Origin: Taenia hydatigena
Taxonomy: Eukaryota; Platyhelminthes; Cestoda; Cyclophyllidea; Taeniidae
Reading direction: 5' to 3'
DNA length: 64,000 nt
Assembly: GCA_036345935.2 (NCBI GenBank)
Contig: JADWOT020000009.1
Coordinates: forward strand, 15,123,556-15,187,555
This document shows, piece by piece, positions 1 through 12,500 of this stretch. Position 1 is the stretch's first letter. Every line of letters starts with the position of its first letter. The notes beneath the pieces are model-generated. The model worked only from the letters and a program-made list of their open reading frames with translations, made no database searches and was not told where the DNA came from. A program made the translations under genes and the position numbers.

Positions 1-1674
1 CGCGCTGACTGAAGTGGCGTTGTGTTCGCAGTACTACCATATGGTACGACGGGACTGGTCGTAATCATTGTCAAGGCAAATGAAGAGAAAGGAGTGGAGT
101 GGACACGCCTTATTGTCTAGCAACTTCCATTTGTCGCTAGGTCCTGCTCGCCCCTCTCCATTTCGCCCTTTGATCGATTTTGGGCCTTTTATTTTTATCC
201 ATTATTTTCCAACATTCCCTCCCCGAGCACTAATTAACCCTCTTTTTCCCATTAAGATTGAAAAACCGGTATTCACTCTACTTTAACTTTGAATAGGGAC
301 TTTTGAAATAAGAGTTAACTTCAGGTAGTGCAAACGGAGTCTTTTTTCGTAAAATTATCTCCGTCTCCACTTGCTCCCACTGCTTTGATACTCCATAATC
401 AGGAATTCTGGAGGCTGAGTGTTTACGGAATGAAATAACTGACAGGCGCTCGCACGATTCTTAGCGAAAAGGTCGTGCATAGACCATCCAACCGCCTTCC
501 TGCTTACCATTCAAATGTTTCGTCGCTGTGCCATCCTTGAAGTCGTCGACGAATCGGGTTCCACACCTCTATTCACAAGGTGTCCCTCTCATCTCTCTAC
601 ACGGAGTGGCATTGTCGACTACTCACTTGTCTGAAGCCCTCTAGAGTGGCCCGTGACCTCTGGCTTACTTGCCACCTCCCGTCGGTGCACGGGGTAATCT
701 CGAAATCTTCCTCCGCTGTATTAAATTCCCTTCTTTCCCACATCTACATGCAATTTGTGGACTCTCTTGCTCTAAGTAGACTTTGACAACCGTTTAGCTG
801 CAATTTAGTGTTATCGTTTCTCCACCTTTTCTTCCCTCATTCACCTGGATTTCGAAATTAATTAAACTGCCTCTTTTACTGTGTTAAAATGCCTGACAAA
901 TGCATAGTGCATTTTGAAGGCTCTTCGACGGTTGTTGGGCCGCACCGGGAAACACCCACTTGAATTAACAGCTCATCTTGGGCGATAGCATTCATATTCA
1001 CTCGACTTGTTTTTCATTTCGTCTGTCAGAGAAGAAAAAAAAGGTAATCTACTCCCTTTTACCGAGGACAGGGAAAAATACTCAATTACTCGGTGGAGGC
1101 ACGGTGAGAAATGTCTTCGATCCATGCATAGCTTTTGTACCATTAATAATGAGGGCCTTGGGTTTCTTTTCACACGAATCAGGCTTAACACATTCAACAC
1201 TAGCATCACACATGCGTGACCTTGTCCTCGGTTAGATTATTTTTGTTCGGCGTCACAAATGTGTGACGTTTGTTCAGCATCACTTTGCGATTGGAACGCG
1301 CAAATAGATAGGCTGTGTTCAAACCCATAACACAGACTTGTGATGTTTCTGGTCTGTGAAAGGATTGGTTACATCCTTTAAAATCACTTTTATTTGTAAA
1401 AATCTCTCTCATTGAATCGCTTGGACTGGTTCACGTTACAGGCTGAACTTTAATGTCCCAGTGCTGAATAGTTTTTCTTTTGTCTTGGGGTCCTGGCATA
1501 ATGGCTGTTTATGCCCCTTTGCTTATTTTCGCGCCAGTCTTGGCTTTGGGCGTCGATGCTTCCCTTTTTTTCATTACAAAGAGCGCCCCATTTGCGGTCT
1601 CGGAGTTAAAAGTACACTGCTCCCAGTGCTTAATGCATGTGGACTCGGCGTCCTATGTTGGATTTTTTTAGCCC

Positions 1675-1860
1675 TCTGAGTCTTTCCTAGAGTCGGAAAA
1701 AAGTCATAGTATGGCATGGCCCGGAGGACGTATCGCTCTACGAAAATACGAACGTGAATTAAACGACGAGTCAAACAAGCGATTAAAGCTTTACATAGCC
1801 CTCCTCCCTTCTTTTGAGCCTTGTCTCCAACACTCCCCTTGGTCGGCCTCCCATCTCGAA
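1675..1860 (+). repeat. Degenerate dispersed repeat, copy 1 (right part of the element)
   Basis: This copy contains, in order, a CTCTGAGTCTTTCC-like block, CATAGTATGGCATGGCCCGG, and TACATAGCCCTCCTCCC followed by GAGCCTTGTCTCC. The same blocks recur in the same order near 39500-39650 and 42440-42600. The upstream block recurs near 7095 and 40060. The copies are strongly diverged and no coding capacity is apparent. It is probably an old non-autonomous transposable element; its class is undetermined. Confidence 0.5.
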
Positions 1861-2159
1861 CGTAACAACGTAGTCGGTGTCGTAAGGAAAAGCAACCGTG
1901 AGTCTACCTCGCCAGTCTTTGAATTCCCATGCTATTGAGACGATATCTCACTTCATCGTCACTGACCCTCCCTGGCAATTTTGTTGGCTCTAAATTTTGT
2001 CTTTTTCGGCCAGTGGTCAGTATCCCGGCCAAAAACAGGACTATTTAGTAGAGAACGGGGCTCAGATTAGTTTCATGGGGATGCGGTTCCGCATTTGGCC
2101 TTCCTTTCCACCTTGTTTCTACGTTCATACCACCCAGCCATAACTATCTGGGTTCTATC

Positions 2160-2560
2160 CAGCTCGTGGAAAGGTGAAGGAGGTGCCTATTATCTTGGTA
2201 CTTTAGCCAGTTCCCAGAAGGTTCACGGCTAGTGTCGCCCCATGAGGTAGTTGCCGAAGGTAGATACTCTCATCCCTTACCAGTTCCCTCACCTGCGCCA
2301 TGTCCTCTTCCGTCACGCTAAGGTGTACCGATCAGTAAAAAAGATGAGGATAGTTGTCCTAGAGGATCGGGTTTGCTTTCTGTAGCTACTAATACACCGC
2401 CTTGAGTCATTCCTGTAGATGAAAGAAGTAGTAATACTAGGCTATTGGCAGGGTCTGGGAGGCTACTTCACCCAATGGAGGCACATTCTGCGGCGCCTTG
2501 TGTACCTGTGGAACCAAAACGAAGAGCTAAACAAACCGTCAGTGTTGAGCCGAAACTACG
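2160..2560 (+). repeat. Degenerate dispersed repeat, copy 2
   Basis: Blocks shared with other copies are CAGCTCGTGGAAAGGTG (compare GAGCTGGTAGAGAGGTG at about 39894), GGTTCACGGCTAGTGT (compare GGTTCGCGACTAGCGT at about 39972 and GATTCGCGGCTAGTAT at about 6964), GTAGCTACTAATACACCGCC, and ACCAAAACGAAGAGCTAAAC near 2513. The shared order of the blocks shows one element of a few hundred bases. Individual copies are interrupted by indels. Confidence 0.5.
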
Positions 2561-3372
2561 CTCAATTTCCCATCTGGTTTTGATCAGCTACAGCAAAAAA
2601 AGCTCTTTAATGTTTGTGTTTCCCCTGGCAACGTCCTGGGGCTTGGATGTTGAATAGTAGCTTTTTTATTTAGAGGCCAGGGGCAGAACAAATCGCCTCC
2701 CTAGTAAAAGTCGACCACTTATTGGTGAGTGGAAAGATAGATGCCATATTATTGTATGAATAATTAAGGTAGGTATTGCCGGTACCTTGGTCTAGGCAGC
2801 GCCCCGGTACTCACGATGCTTGCTGTAGCAACTGTGAGAATATGGGAGAGAGTCGTAAGGCATTACACCTTGTGTCTGGCTTATGACTGGACAGTAGTAG
2901 TGGTAACACCATGTCTAAGCACACGGGCTCACTCTCCATGACTCTGTCTAACCTCGTCCACTCGGCTGTCTGAGCTAGATTGTGCTCCTCAAAACGTACG
3001 ACGGTTCGGATTTGCCCTGTTATTTGAGGTCGTGGTGCTAACTACTAGCTAATGTGGATTGAAACATTTCTTTCTCAATTTCTATTGGGCCTATAACCTC
3101 CTTGACGGTCAAGCTTTTCAGTTTTTCGGAGGACGTTTTGAACTGTTGCTTGGGATTTGTTGGGATGTTGGATTGTGTACTCAAGAGAGAGGCTATCACA
3201 AGGCATGAGTGTTACAGAAGTCTCAAATTCTGATGGGTATTGCTGCCTTCTAATCTAAGGCGCACATGTATAATTTTTACAGCACAACGCTAAGGGGCAA
3301 TAGAAGTCGCAATTCTTGGGAGGTAGTATGAAAGATTTATTATTGGCCACCACAGCTGCATGTTGAGTGGAA

Positions 3373-3835
3373 AATGCGTGGCGTAAAACCCTTTCCGGTT
3401 TCGTTTGTCCCTTTTTAGTGAACACTTCCCGGCCTCATTCGTCTTTTCCACTTCGTTGCGATTGTAATACGCTCTCTGTATCAGCGTCACATATGTGTGA
3501 CATGCCCTTCTTGTCAGCTTACAATGGCAAATTACGTGAAGTCGTATTGCATCTAGATTTGGTAAGGTTTAAGTGACAAAGTAGACGTGAAGTATTCCTG
3601 GCCTGGTGAATTTGACCCCCGAGGCACCGGTAGCATGCTAGTTTTGATCAGGTGCTCACGATGCGAAGTACGTGTAAAGTATAACTTTCACCGTTTTTAG
3701 TCCTCCTTCTCTTATGAACACTTTCTGATCTTACTTGTCTTTTCGACCCGATTTCGGTTTGACGTTCCTCGCCGGCGTCACATATGTGTGACACATTCTC
3801 CTTGCCAGTTTGCGATAACAGATTGTAGTAAATCG
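3373..3835 (+). repeat. Two tandem-like copies of a palindrome-containing repeat about 290 bp apart
   Basis: Two related segments each run from an AC-CCTTTCCGGTTT-like or TTCACCGTTTTTAG-like start, through CATTCGTCTTTTC / ACTTGTCTTTTCGAC, to a palindrome GTCACA-TATG-TGTGAC (3486-3501 and 3777-3792), followed by a CCTTCTTG/CCTTG-CAG-TT tract. A third palindrome, GTCACA-AATG-TGTGAC, lies at 1252-1267. The similarity extends beyond the palindrome, so this is a duplicated unit and not a chance hexamer pair. Confidence 0.5.
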
Positions 3836-6800
3836 TGTTACAGACAAGTTAGTTAGGGGTAGAGTTATGAATAGGAGGTGAAGCACCCCGTAATCAGGTT
3901 CCTGCTATGTGGGGGTTCCCTAGGATCACAAGTGCTTCCTTCATGAAGGACTTTTATTCATTCCACTCTAGCCTTGTGCCTTTGCCAACCCTGAGGTGGA
4001 ACCTTGAATTGCCGCGTTTCGGTAGCTCCTTTGCGATGAGTACCCACACGCTTGGTCATTCTTCCTTCTGTGTCGTTCAAGGCTTGGTAATCAGTTGACA
4101 AGGCCAGGATTTTTGTTACTGTAAATGTTCGTCATAAATGCGGCGTTCTGAGGCTTCTCTATGTATTTATAGACAGTTCACCATTAGCATTGAGATGCCT
4201 TCCGAATCCATGGCGATTGAGTGGTCCACTCAAGTGAGTGCTATAAGCACCACCGAATTCGTTTATGCAATCCGCCTTTCAACAGAGCCTTCTTTCAATC
4301 CACCTCACTCTTGGACAGGGATGGTTGTTTGATAAATTTGTGAACAAAGCTATTTTGGAGCATTGTTAACTAATTTGCACATTTATAAATACTTTTCGTC
4401 TCCACAGGTGTGCTGTTTCCCCTATTGATGGTGGCATGAAAAGGTTAGTCTCCCGTTACACACCTTAGGACACTTTGAAAATGAAACTGAGCAGACGACT
4501 TGTGGTAGAAGTATTTACAAAAAAATAGACTCGAGATTTCAAACAATTTGGGTGGAAGTGTTGACGTTGCACCCAGAGTGGAAGGAGAAGGAGCTGGAAA
4601 GATCCACGCAATTGTGTATGCAAGAGTTTCAGGTGGTTGCTCTTCTATTTCAGCCGCCACAGGAGGAGTACAGGGACCACAATGATTTGCTATCCTCGTT
4701 AGAAGACTTTTGGCTCCAACAGTGGTTACAGTGGCAAACTGTGCTGAGGAAAGGACTTCCTTATTCATTCATTTAAGGCTGGGGAAGGGTTAAGGTGACA
4801 TTTGAGCTAAAGTGAAGTCACTTGAAACGGAACGTGGATGAAGGATGCGATGTCTGACTACACTTTGTTTGCACTCATCGCTTCCACTTTTTCCCCTTCC
4901 ACCTACTCGAGCTATTGACGAAGTGGCTTTGAGTCATTCAGTTCCGGTTGGGGTTCTTCCCGCAGCTGATACTTTCTCTCCATGTCGTTTCGCCTCGGTA
5001 CCTAGCAGCAGCTACTTGGGATCGGGGTCGTTTAACAAAATCTCGATTAGCCCTGATGCGTGAAATTCCACCTTGTCTGCTCTGGAAGCTTTTCCATTGA
5101 GTTTGTTTTGGCCTAGCGTTTGATTGTAGTAGTGTACCACTCAAACCTTATCACTGAAATAATGGTTGGAGTGAGGAGGTTAAGGAGAGAAGGCTTTCCA
5201 TTCTTGATTGTGCGATGCAACAACTGTTCATTCTCTATGACATCGTAAAGTGATGGGAGGTAGTCGTGGTGGATGCTTCCAAGGGAATGGGTACTGCCCA
5301 GATGGCTAACAGATGGCACTGCTTCACTTCACAGACTGAATTGTTTACTGGAAGGGCGGAACAATTTGAACTGAGGTCATCCGCCTCCCCATCTTCATGC
5401 TCTACTCCTTACTTACTTGTTAGTACCACTCTGGGTGTTTATTATTCTCCGTTGACACGATGTAGTCGCGTTTAAGACAATCAGTTTGCCAACAGAACTG
5501 AGGCTGAAGCGGAGGCAGCTTCCAGAGCCACATTGCTGAGTGAAAGCACGATTCGCATTGGGAAGAGATGGATGCACTGTATCCACGGCTACTTCTATGG
5601 ACCTGAAACTTATTCGGTCACCTTGTAGCATAAGGTGAGGCCGAATAACGAGAGACTAAAAATGACAAGAAAAGTTATCGTCAGTGATTTGGATTCGCTT
5701 TGTCATGAGTTGAGAGGAAACTCGCATTTTCCTCTACTTTCTCAACGTTGAATCTGAAGCGATATTTTTCTGATGTGGTTAATTAGCGGGAAATAAAATT
5801 TCGCATCCTCCTTTTTTTCCTCCTTCTCGTCATTTTCCACTTCTCTTCTGCCTTTGATCGTGGATTGGTCGGTGGAGGCCTGTGCTTATTCTCCTTGTGA
5901 AGTGGGGAAGGGTGTAAAACTGTCGAATTTAATCTTTGGCAGGCAGGCAGCGGGAATGGCAGTCTTACCACTGTGCAACCATCCCCCTAGGGCAAGCTCA
6001 TTTCCAATCGTCTTTTCTTCTCTTCTCCTCCTCCCCTCTCCTCCCTCCCAGCCTTCTTTGGATTACCACTACTCACCCCTCTGCTCCATTAAATCTGTTT
6101 ATTTGATCAAGAAGGAAATTCTCCCTTTTCATTTCATTTTCTTTAATAAAGGAGAGTGAAGATTCACCCTCAATTCTCTGGGCGATTTCACACCTTTCAG
6201 TTTATAGGTCCCTCTCAACTCTGGAGGGTCTTGTTTAACCTTACGGAGTGCAACCGGCCCATGGAAGATTTTCATCAGTAAGGAATAAATACGAATCGGT
6301 TAATTTGATTGCATCACGGTCGTCCGAAATCCGCCGCATGGTATGGTCTGGTCTGGTACGGTTCCTTTCCCGAATAAGTGGAGTTTACCTCTCCGTTACC
6401 AGTTGACTGTTCTCCTAGGAATTTTTTATCATGACAGAGTGTAGCACCTTGAATCCTTCCTAGAGATGAGAGAAATTAGAGTGCTAGGCCAGAAAATGTA
6501 CCGCCAAGGTGCCGACGGACTGGGTAGCGCTCCCCTTGGCCAACTTCTCGCGGCGGCTAACACATCGTAGTCTGTGCTGTGAGAAAAACACCCACGAAAC
6601 AACTGTGCCAGACATCACATTTGTGTGCAACTAGCAAAAATACCTGACCGTGTCGTCACTGATTTGCAGTTTAATCCTATTTGAAAACTGTATTGGGAAA
6701 GGGGGATTGTGGTCCCCATCACTAGTCGTAAGAACGCAGGCCTGAAAGCAGAGTTACTTAACAAGGAAAAGGATTTTAAATAGTTTCATGTTAATAAGTG

Positions 6801-6939
6801 TTTGCATCTGTTCCTTTTTGTCATTTTGTTCTCACTCCACTGCTGTTGATGCATATGAGTTTTATTTGGCTAATAGAGAGGTGTAAGAGGGTGCTCCACG
6901 TGATCACTTCACTGACATCTCCATTCGCGTACTGTTGAC

Positions 6940-7170
6940 GGCTCCGTAACAAGCATGTCTAGGTGATTCGCGGCTAGTATTCCTACAGAAGTCACTTTTA
7001 ACCTTCTCTCATCAACACCTCGTGCCTTTCTGTCGCCGAACCAAGGCTTAGCATTCGGTAGTGAAAACGGGAATAAATGTTCTTTTGTAGCCACCAATAT
7101 GGCGCTCCGAGTCTTTCCACAAGTTGTAAGGTCATAGTAGGGCGTTAGAGTCATGAATTGTTGACGTAGA
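6940..7170 (+). repeat. Degenerate dispersed repeat, copy 3 (left part of the element)
   Basis: GATTCGCGGCTAGTAT near 6964, GTAGCCACCAATATGGCGCT near 7088, and CCGAGTCTTTCCACAAGTTG followed by GGTCATAGTA align in order with the copies at 2220-2420 and 39970-40105. An antisense open frame crossing this copy has no family signature and is not called as a gene. Confidence 0.5.
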
Positions 7171-8712
7171 TAAGGGCTATACCAGCCGAAGGAGGTATAG
7201 TCTGCTGAGCCATGGGTACCCACAAAAAATAAACCTAAGATTCAATGCAGTTGGACTTTGTTAATGAAAAAACGCTTTCTGCTTGGTCGAAGGGATGGGT
7301 AGAATCTCCAAATTAAATGATCTTCCCTTCAAAGGCTAATTGACAAGTAGGAAGGGTGAGAGGTGATTTCATGCTACGGGTGTGGAGGCCAAATCGCGAG
7401 CGTCGCTCCGCCTTGTTGTAGGCGCAGCCCTCCGCCCTCTGCTTTGGTTATCACAGGTCTTAGGGGGTTTCGGAGTCGCCTGTGAGACAGAGGAACATGG
7501 ATAATATGCGTTTTATGTTTCTCATCAAGTTAGACTAGGATTCCTTCGAAATATTTCTCCTTCTGTTGGCCGACTCGTCAAAATCGTTGGATGAAAGTCG
7601 CAACACGAAGTATGCTCTGTCTTTTTGGCCTTCACACAGAACGTCTTCGAGTTTTCCTTTTATTGTCCTCCATAAGTAGCGGTTTTTATGACAATGTTTT
7701 CAGAAGTGTTCCTGCTGAGTGGATTTAGCCCTTCACAGCACGCATCTTCCCTCTGGCTCATTTCGGCCTAGCACCCAGCCAGAGAAGAGGAAATTTTTCC
7801 CCATTCTCGAATGTCTACCCCAGTGCCTTGGGGAGGTATAAGGAATGGGCTACTTTCCAGCAAACCCTACATGTTTCGGTGTAAATCGCCTTTTTTCCTC
7901 AAAAGAAAAGCTCCGTACGATACCAACTTCTTGCCACTTTTCCCTCCTCCTGTCTCGTGTACAGCACCGCAACTCGTACATGCGGTCGCCTCTAGAACAT
8001 GCGTCCCACTCCCTCTTTCCTCTACTTACTGACCCTCCTCCCCCCCCTCCACCTCCCGTTTCGGCACTTTAAGTAGTAGTGCCCTGCTTTATTTTTTCTT
8101 TCTCACTTCTGTGCCACGACTTACATTACCCTTCCCGAGGTTTCGTGTTCATTTTTTTTTTCTTCAGTTTCGTGGATAGCTTTGGATCCCCTCCATTGCG
8201 TATATAACTATTGTCAGCCTCGACGGGGCTTTTTTAAACCAATTTAGTGCGGCTTTTTCTTCATGTCACATTTATCCCTCGTCCCTAGTGAATAATGGGC
8301 GAATTGATACATTAACGGGAGCTGGTAACACTCTCCTCTCGGTGCTTTAACCACTGGGTGATGGTTTTTTGAATCAGAAGAGGAGCCAAGGGATAATGTG
8401 GGGATGGGATTTTTTTGGTCTGCCACTTCTGTGTTATCGAAGTCACGCAAGGAGGGTGGTAAGGTCTTTTGTCTTTCCATTTCGGAGAGCAATAAACCAC
8501 CTTAGTGTGGGGATCACTAGATGAGCGGAAGGTCTGTCCAATTCTGCATCACAAATTTCCCCCTTGTCCGAGTTTTTGGAAGGGAATGTGGTGTCGGAGC
8601 ACTTTATCAGCACGATGAGATGGTAGATTTCCATCGTGGTACTTCTGAAAGGAAGGTCAAGGATCCAATTTTAGTTCACATGTTGACTTTGCAATTTCAC
8701 CCGCACCTACAG

Positions 8713-9423
8713 GATGCTCCATCCTCGGCACAGAAAGGCATTGGCGGGAACGACCAAACCCTCTTGACATCACATCGGCGGGAAAAAATGCTCCAAGCCG
8801 CGTACTTCCTCTTCACCAACGATTTGACTGCCAATTTTGTTGCTTCTCTGACCGCCGAGACAATTCTTTATCCCCTCGAGACCATCGCTGTTCGACTGTG
8901 TGTTCAGGGCACTAGAACATTGGTGGATAATCTGGACACTGGAGAATCGGTCATCCCCATAATTACCTCCTTTGACGGCGCATTTGATGTTTTGCGATAT
9001 TCTTCTTCCTCGGCCTCGGGTTTCATCGGTCTCTACCGCGGATTTGGTGCCCTCATACTCCAATATGCAACTCAATTTGCCTTACTAGTCGGTATGAAGT
9101 ACGCCTCTGAACGTGTCTTTTATTACATTTCTCCAACATCAACCCAACCACCTCCACCTCCGATTGGAAGATCTTCAATACCCGCTGATTACGAACCAAC
9201 GAATCAGCATTCATCCGCCTTCCAGTCGCCTTTCTACTCTACGGCGCCACATCTGTTGAATCATCAACCGACTACATCGGTTTGGCAGCCGAACCTTGAT
9301 TCTGAGCGTTGGAGGTCCTCGGATCCAAATTTAACCTCGGCAAATGAGGCACCTTCGAATCCGACGAGGTCCTCCTTTGCGTTTCGCGGTTTCAGTCCTG
9401 GACCCTATGATCAACCTTTGTAA
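8713..9423 (+). CDS. SLC25A46: SLC25A46-like mitochondrial outer-membrane carrier protein, 3'-terminal exon (partial)
   Basis: This is the C-terminal part of a solute-carrier-25 family protein resembling SLC25A46. That protein sits in the outer mitochondrial membrane and works in lipid handling, fission/fusion and cristae upkeep. A good acceptor (CACCTACAG) at 8712 opens a frame of 236 residues to a TAA stop at 9421-9423. Residues 40-63 contain the family signature (YPLET, then RLCVQGTRT), followed by VDN and a second membrane stretch with GLYRGFGALILQYA. These match the last repeat of SLC25A46 (YPLETVLHRL, IQGTRT, FYKGFGAVIIQY). After about residue 140 a 96-residue tail rich in Pro, Ser, Thr and Asn follows, including a QPPPPP run; vertebrate SLC25A46 ends near the last helix. 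The frame is open upstream to an ATG at 8521, but those residues do not resemble the family, so I place the exon start at the acceptor. No AATAAA was seen close downstream. Confidence 0.75.
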   Translation, partial: DAPSSAQKGIGGNDQTLLTSHRREKMLQAAYFLFTNDLTANFVASLTAETILYPLETIAVRLCVQGTRTLVDNLDTGESVIPIITSFDGAFDVLRYSSSSASGFIGLYRGFGALILQYATQFALLVGMKYASERVFYYISPTSTQPPPPPIGRSSIPADYEPTNQHSSAFQSPFYSTAPHLLNHQPTTSVWQPNLDSERWRSSDPNLTSANEAPSNPTRSSFAFRGFSPGPYDQPL

Positions 9424-9555
9424 CGTAGTTTTTTTTTGAGCCATTTTTCACTCACTCCCTCTCTGTCTGTCTGCTTTATTTTTTTTCCTACCTAAATAGT
9501 ACACCAGAAAGCTAGATTTGGAGATGTGTTTTGAGTCGTTAGGTGTGGTCAAATC

Positions 9556-9574
9556 GTCGACGACGACGACGACG
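9556..9574. repeat. GAC trinucleotide microsatellite
   Basis: A short perfect run of GAC units (GTCGACGACGACGACGACG) lies just 3' of the SLC25A46-like stop codon, probably in its 3' untranslated region. Confidence 0.7.
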
Positions 9575-12500
9575 CATGGAGGCGTTCCGGATGGTGGATA
9601 GTAGCGGGGATTGCAAGTCGTTGGTGGGGAGGTCAGCCCGTGACTACAGCTGTTCGGTCAGCATCGTCTCTCGTGAGAATCCTTCTTGGAGTTCTCCATG
9701 GATGGCTCTATGCTTCCACGCTCCACAGGAGGATGTGCCACACTGAGCTTGTCTCGCCGATCTAGAGATAGTTCTTGCCTACCATATTAATGCATTCAGT
9801 GTGTCGGATTTGCCGCTCTGAGCGCGGTCATATGAAGGCAGAGTAGTGGAAAGAGTGTTGTGAACCTGTCCATCTGTCATTTCCTCCTTTTGTTGGCATT
9901 CTTTTGATAGTACCCAAGTGTTGTCAGCGAGTCATCTATGGACGCAGCCCCGATAGGCGCTCTGTTCGCTACGGATGCTCCGTTGGAATGTTTCCTCCCG
10001 CCAACATTCTTGTTTATCCATATTAATCCCCTGGGAGGTTTCAATTCACCCGCATTACCGTGCAATTAACAGGTCCAATATTTCTATTGGCCTTTCCTGT
10101 CGAGTCTGTTTGTGGAGAGCTATGGGCCAATTCACCTTTTTATGTGATAGTTTCCCGGAAATGGGGCAATATTGGCAACTGGGACTGCAATCAAACTCAG
10201 GAGGGCTTTTTTATTTTGTCTACCGAGTTGTCTTTCTATGGTCAGTATTTGGACTGCTATATTCCTCCTATTTCCTAGCCAATTTGTTGTTCCATTTAAT
10301 GCTGAAATGGTGGAAAAATTTGACCAAGAGTAGCTGATATTAATCAACACTAGGGATTCCATGCTTCTCTCCTCTCCTCTCTCTCCGAAAGGATGAAAAA
10401 ACGGCGGTGGGACAAAATTGTTTCACCAACGGTGCTGTTCATGTTTACTTGCGGTAGATCGCTATCCCTTGTACCACTTCCCGTCGGTCAGGCGGACAGT
10501 TTTAAAACATATAGGGGAGGTAAAGCACACATAAAATAATAATTTTTAATGCATTTTTGGCTCAGTTTGCAATGTGGTAGTGTAGCCTTTTAATTATCCT
10601 CCCCAGTTGTACCGCAGTCTCAACAACATCCTCCCGTCCCGCTGCATCAAAGAGGCTTCAGGGCGCAACACTAGCACTGGTCATTATGCCAGTCATTAAT
10701 TCTTGTGCCATCGGATAAAGACGAGGGAGGAGGTTTCACTCATTTTATGAGCTTATTTTGGGAAGATTGTAAATTTTTGGTCAGACTGCTCACTTCACTT
10801 ATGAGGATGGATAGATTTTCTGGGGCACCTTCAGACGTCTGATGCTATGAAGCCGTAAATAGGCGAACGAGCAGCAGGGATGCAAATAGGGATTGACAGC
10901 TGGAGCAGTATCTGGACACTGTAGTGCAATAAGTAAACGTAATCGCTACCAATACCCTTCCAACTGTTCTTTATCGTATTCCATGCAAAATTGTTTTCTG
11001 TTTGGTGACAATTGAAAACACTGTGATTGGGACTTATTCCTCACTAATAGGGTGGTGTAAAATACGCAATCAGGATTGATAAACTAATCCGAAAACAAAT
11101 TATTCTCAGGGGAAATTTTGTGGAGGCTTGGTGTAAAACATACCCAAGTGTCAATTTGTACTTTATGTGAGATTGCAGAAAGGTACCATCACCTCCCATT
11201 TCGTCCGATGGTATCACTTTCCCAGGCACTATAATTAGGTAGGCATATTCAAAGCAGCATGTGCATCATGGGAACAGAATTGGTGCACACATTGGAGGCG
11301 CCTAGAAGTTTGACCATGTTCTAACCCCATGACTTTTCCACAAGTTGGGAAAATACCAAGGGAAATTTCATTTCAAAACATTGGAGTTGCATGAGCAAAT
11401 TTTAATCAAGATTAGACTAATTTTGAGCTTTTGGCGGCCTTGTTTCTCATCAGCAAAATTATCACCCCCTCATCATTGAAATTAAATACTTTTCCAATTT
11501 GAAAGTAAAACATCAGATATAAATTTAACTATGATTGCCTGATTCCGACGGCACCACACTAATCGTTAGTGGATAAAAGTGATGCATTCGATTATTCGTT
11601 CGATGCACAAAGTAAATTGATGAATACAGGAAAGGAGTGCAAAGAGAGCAGATCCTGCGTAAGATGGAGATTTGGGAGTTCGCGTAGCTTCAGGGAGAAT
11701 GAAAACAAGAACGACCCTAACGGTAGCCAAACGTAAAACAGAAGTATTAAGCGCTTTTTGATTTTTCTCAAGGTAAAAAGAAGGGCAAATAAATGTTCCT
11801 TCGGTTGACTGGTGCACTGATTAATTTATTGCAGGTGGAGATTTGTTTTGTCTGCTAAATTACTACATTTTCTCATGTCCTCATTTAATAATTGAAGGAA
11901 ACCACAGTGAAATGTCAGAAGTGTTTTCTTTCGTTATCAAAGTGGGATTTATGTTCACATTTTTGAGAAACTTTCTGCCACATTTAACTTGTCTCATTTC
12001 TTTTACTCACGTGCAAGTGGAAAGGAAAAACAAGCTGTTACTGAACCCAACTTTTTTGAAAAGAAGCACCTTATGACATTTAGAGGTAGTTTCAAACTTG
12101 TGGCCCACTTTCACAACTTTACTCGATAATAAAATTTGGCCTGACTTCTAAAAACGTGCTATTTTAGTCTATTTACAGGTCGGCAGTACACGGTGCTTTA
12201 TTTAGGATTTTTGAATATATAAATAAGTGGCGACAGACTTAGCATTTGTCTCCTTCACATAATTGGAACGAGCGAATGGGCTAGGGAATGACATCCTTTA
12301 ATGGATATGTGCACTAAAAGCGAATGGAGAAATGAAGTTGCATGATTTTAAAGTTTATTTTCTCCCCAAGGATCAGTAGCGCCTACTAAGTGACAAAATT
12401 CGTGAATATCGACTATTTCTTTTCTTAAGAGTACACGACTCTTGCTCACTTTTTAACAGTTCCTCGGTCATTTTGCTGAGACCACAAAATGAATAAATTA

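Larger units (their letters stand above)
1..8712. other. Intergenic or intronic DNA upstream of the SLC25A46-like exon
   Basis: No exon could be supported here. The open frames are short, lack recognisable domains, and do not join through good splice sites. The stretch contains several copies of a degenerate dispersed repeat (about 1675-1860, 2160-2560 and 6940-7170) and a recurring GTCACA-N4-TGTGAC palindrome (1252, 3486, 3777). The N-terminal exons of the SLC25A46-like gene must lie 5' of 8713. They may be hidden here as small exons or lie left of the window; a search by eye for the family's first membrane segments failed. Confidence 0.5.

Noticed and set aside
8521..8712. In-frame ATG extension of the SLC25A46-like exon
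   Set aside because: The 64 extra residues do not resemble the family, and a good acceptor (CACCTACAG) sits exactly where similarity begins.
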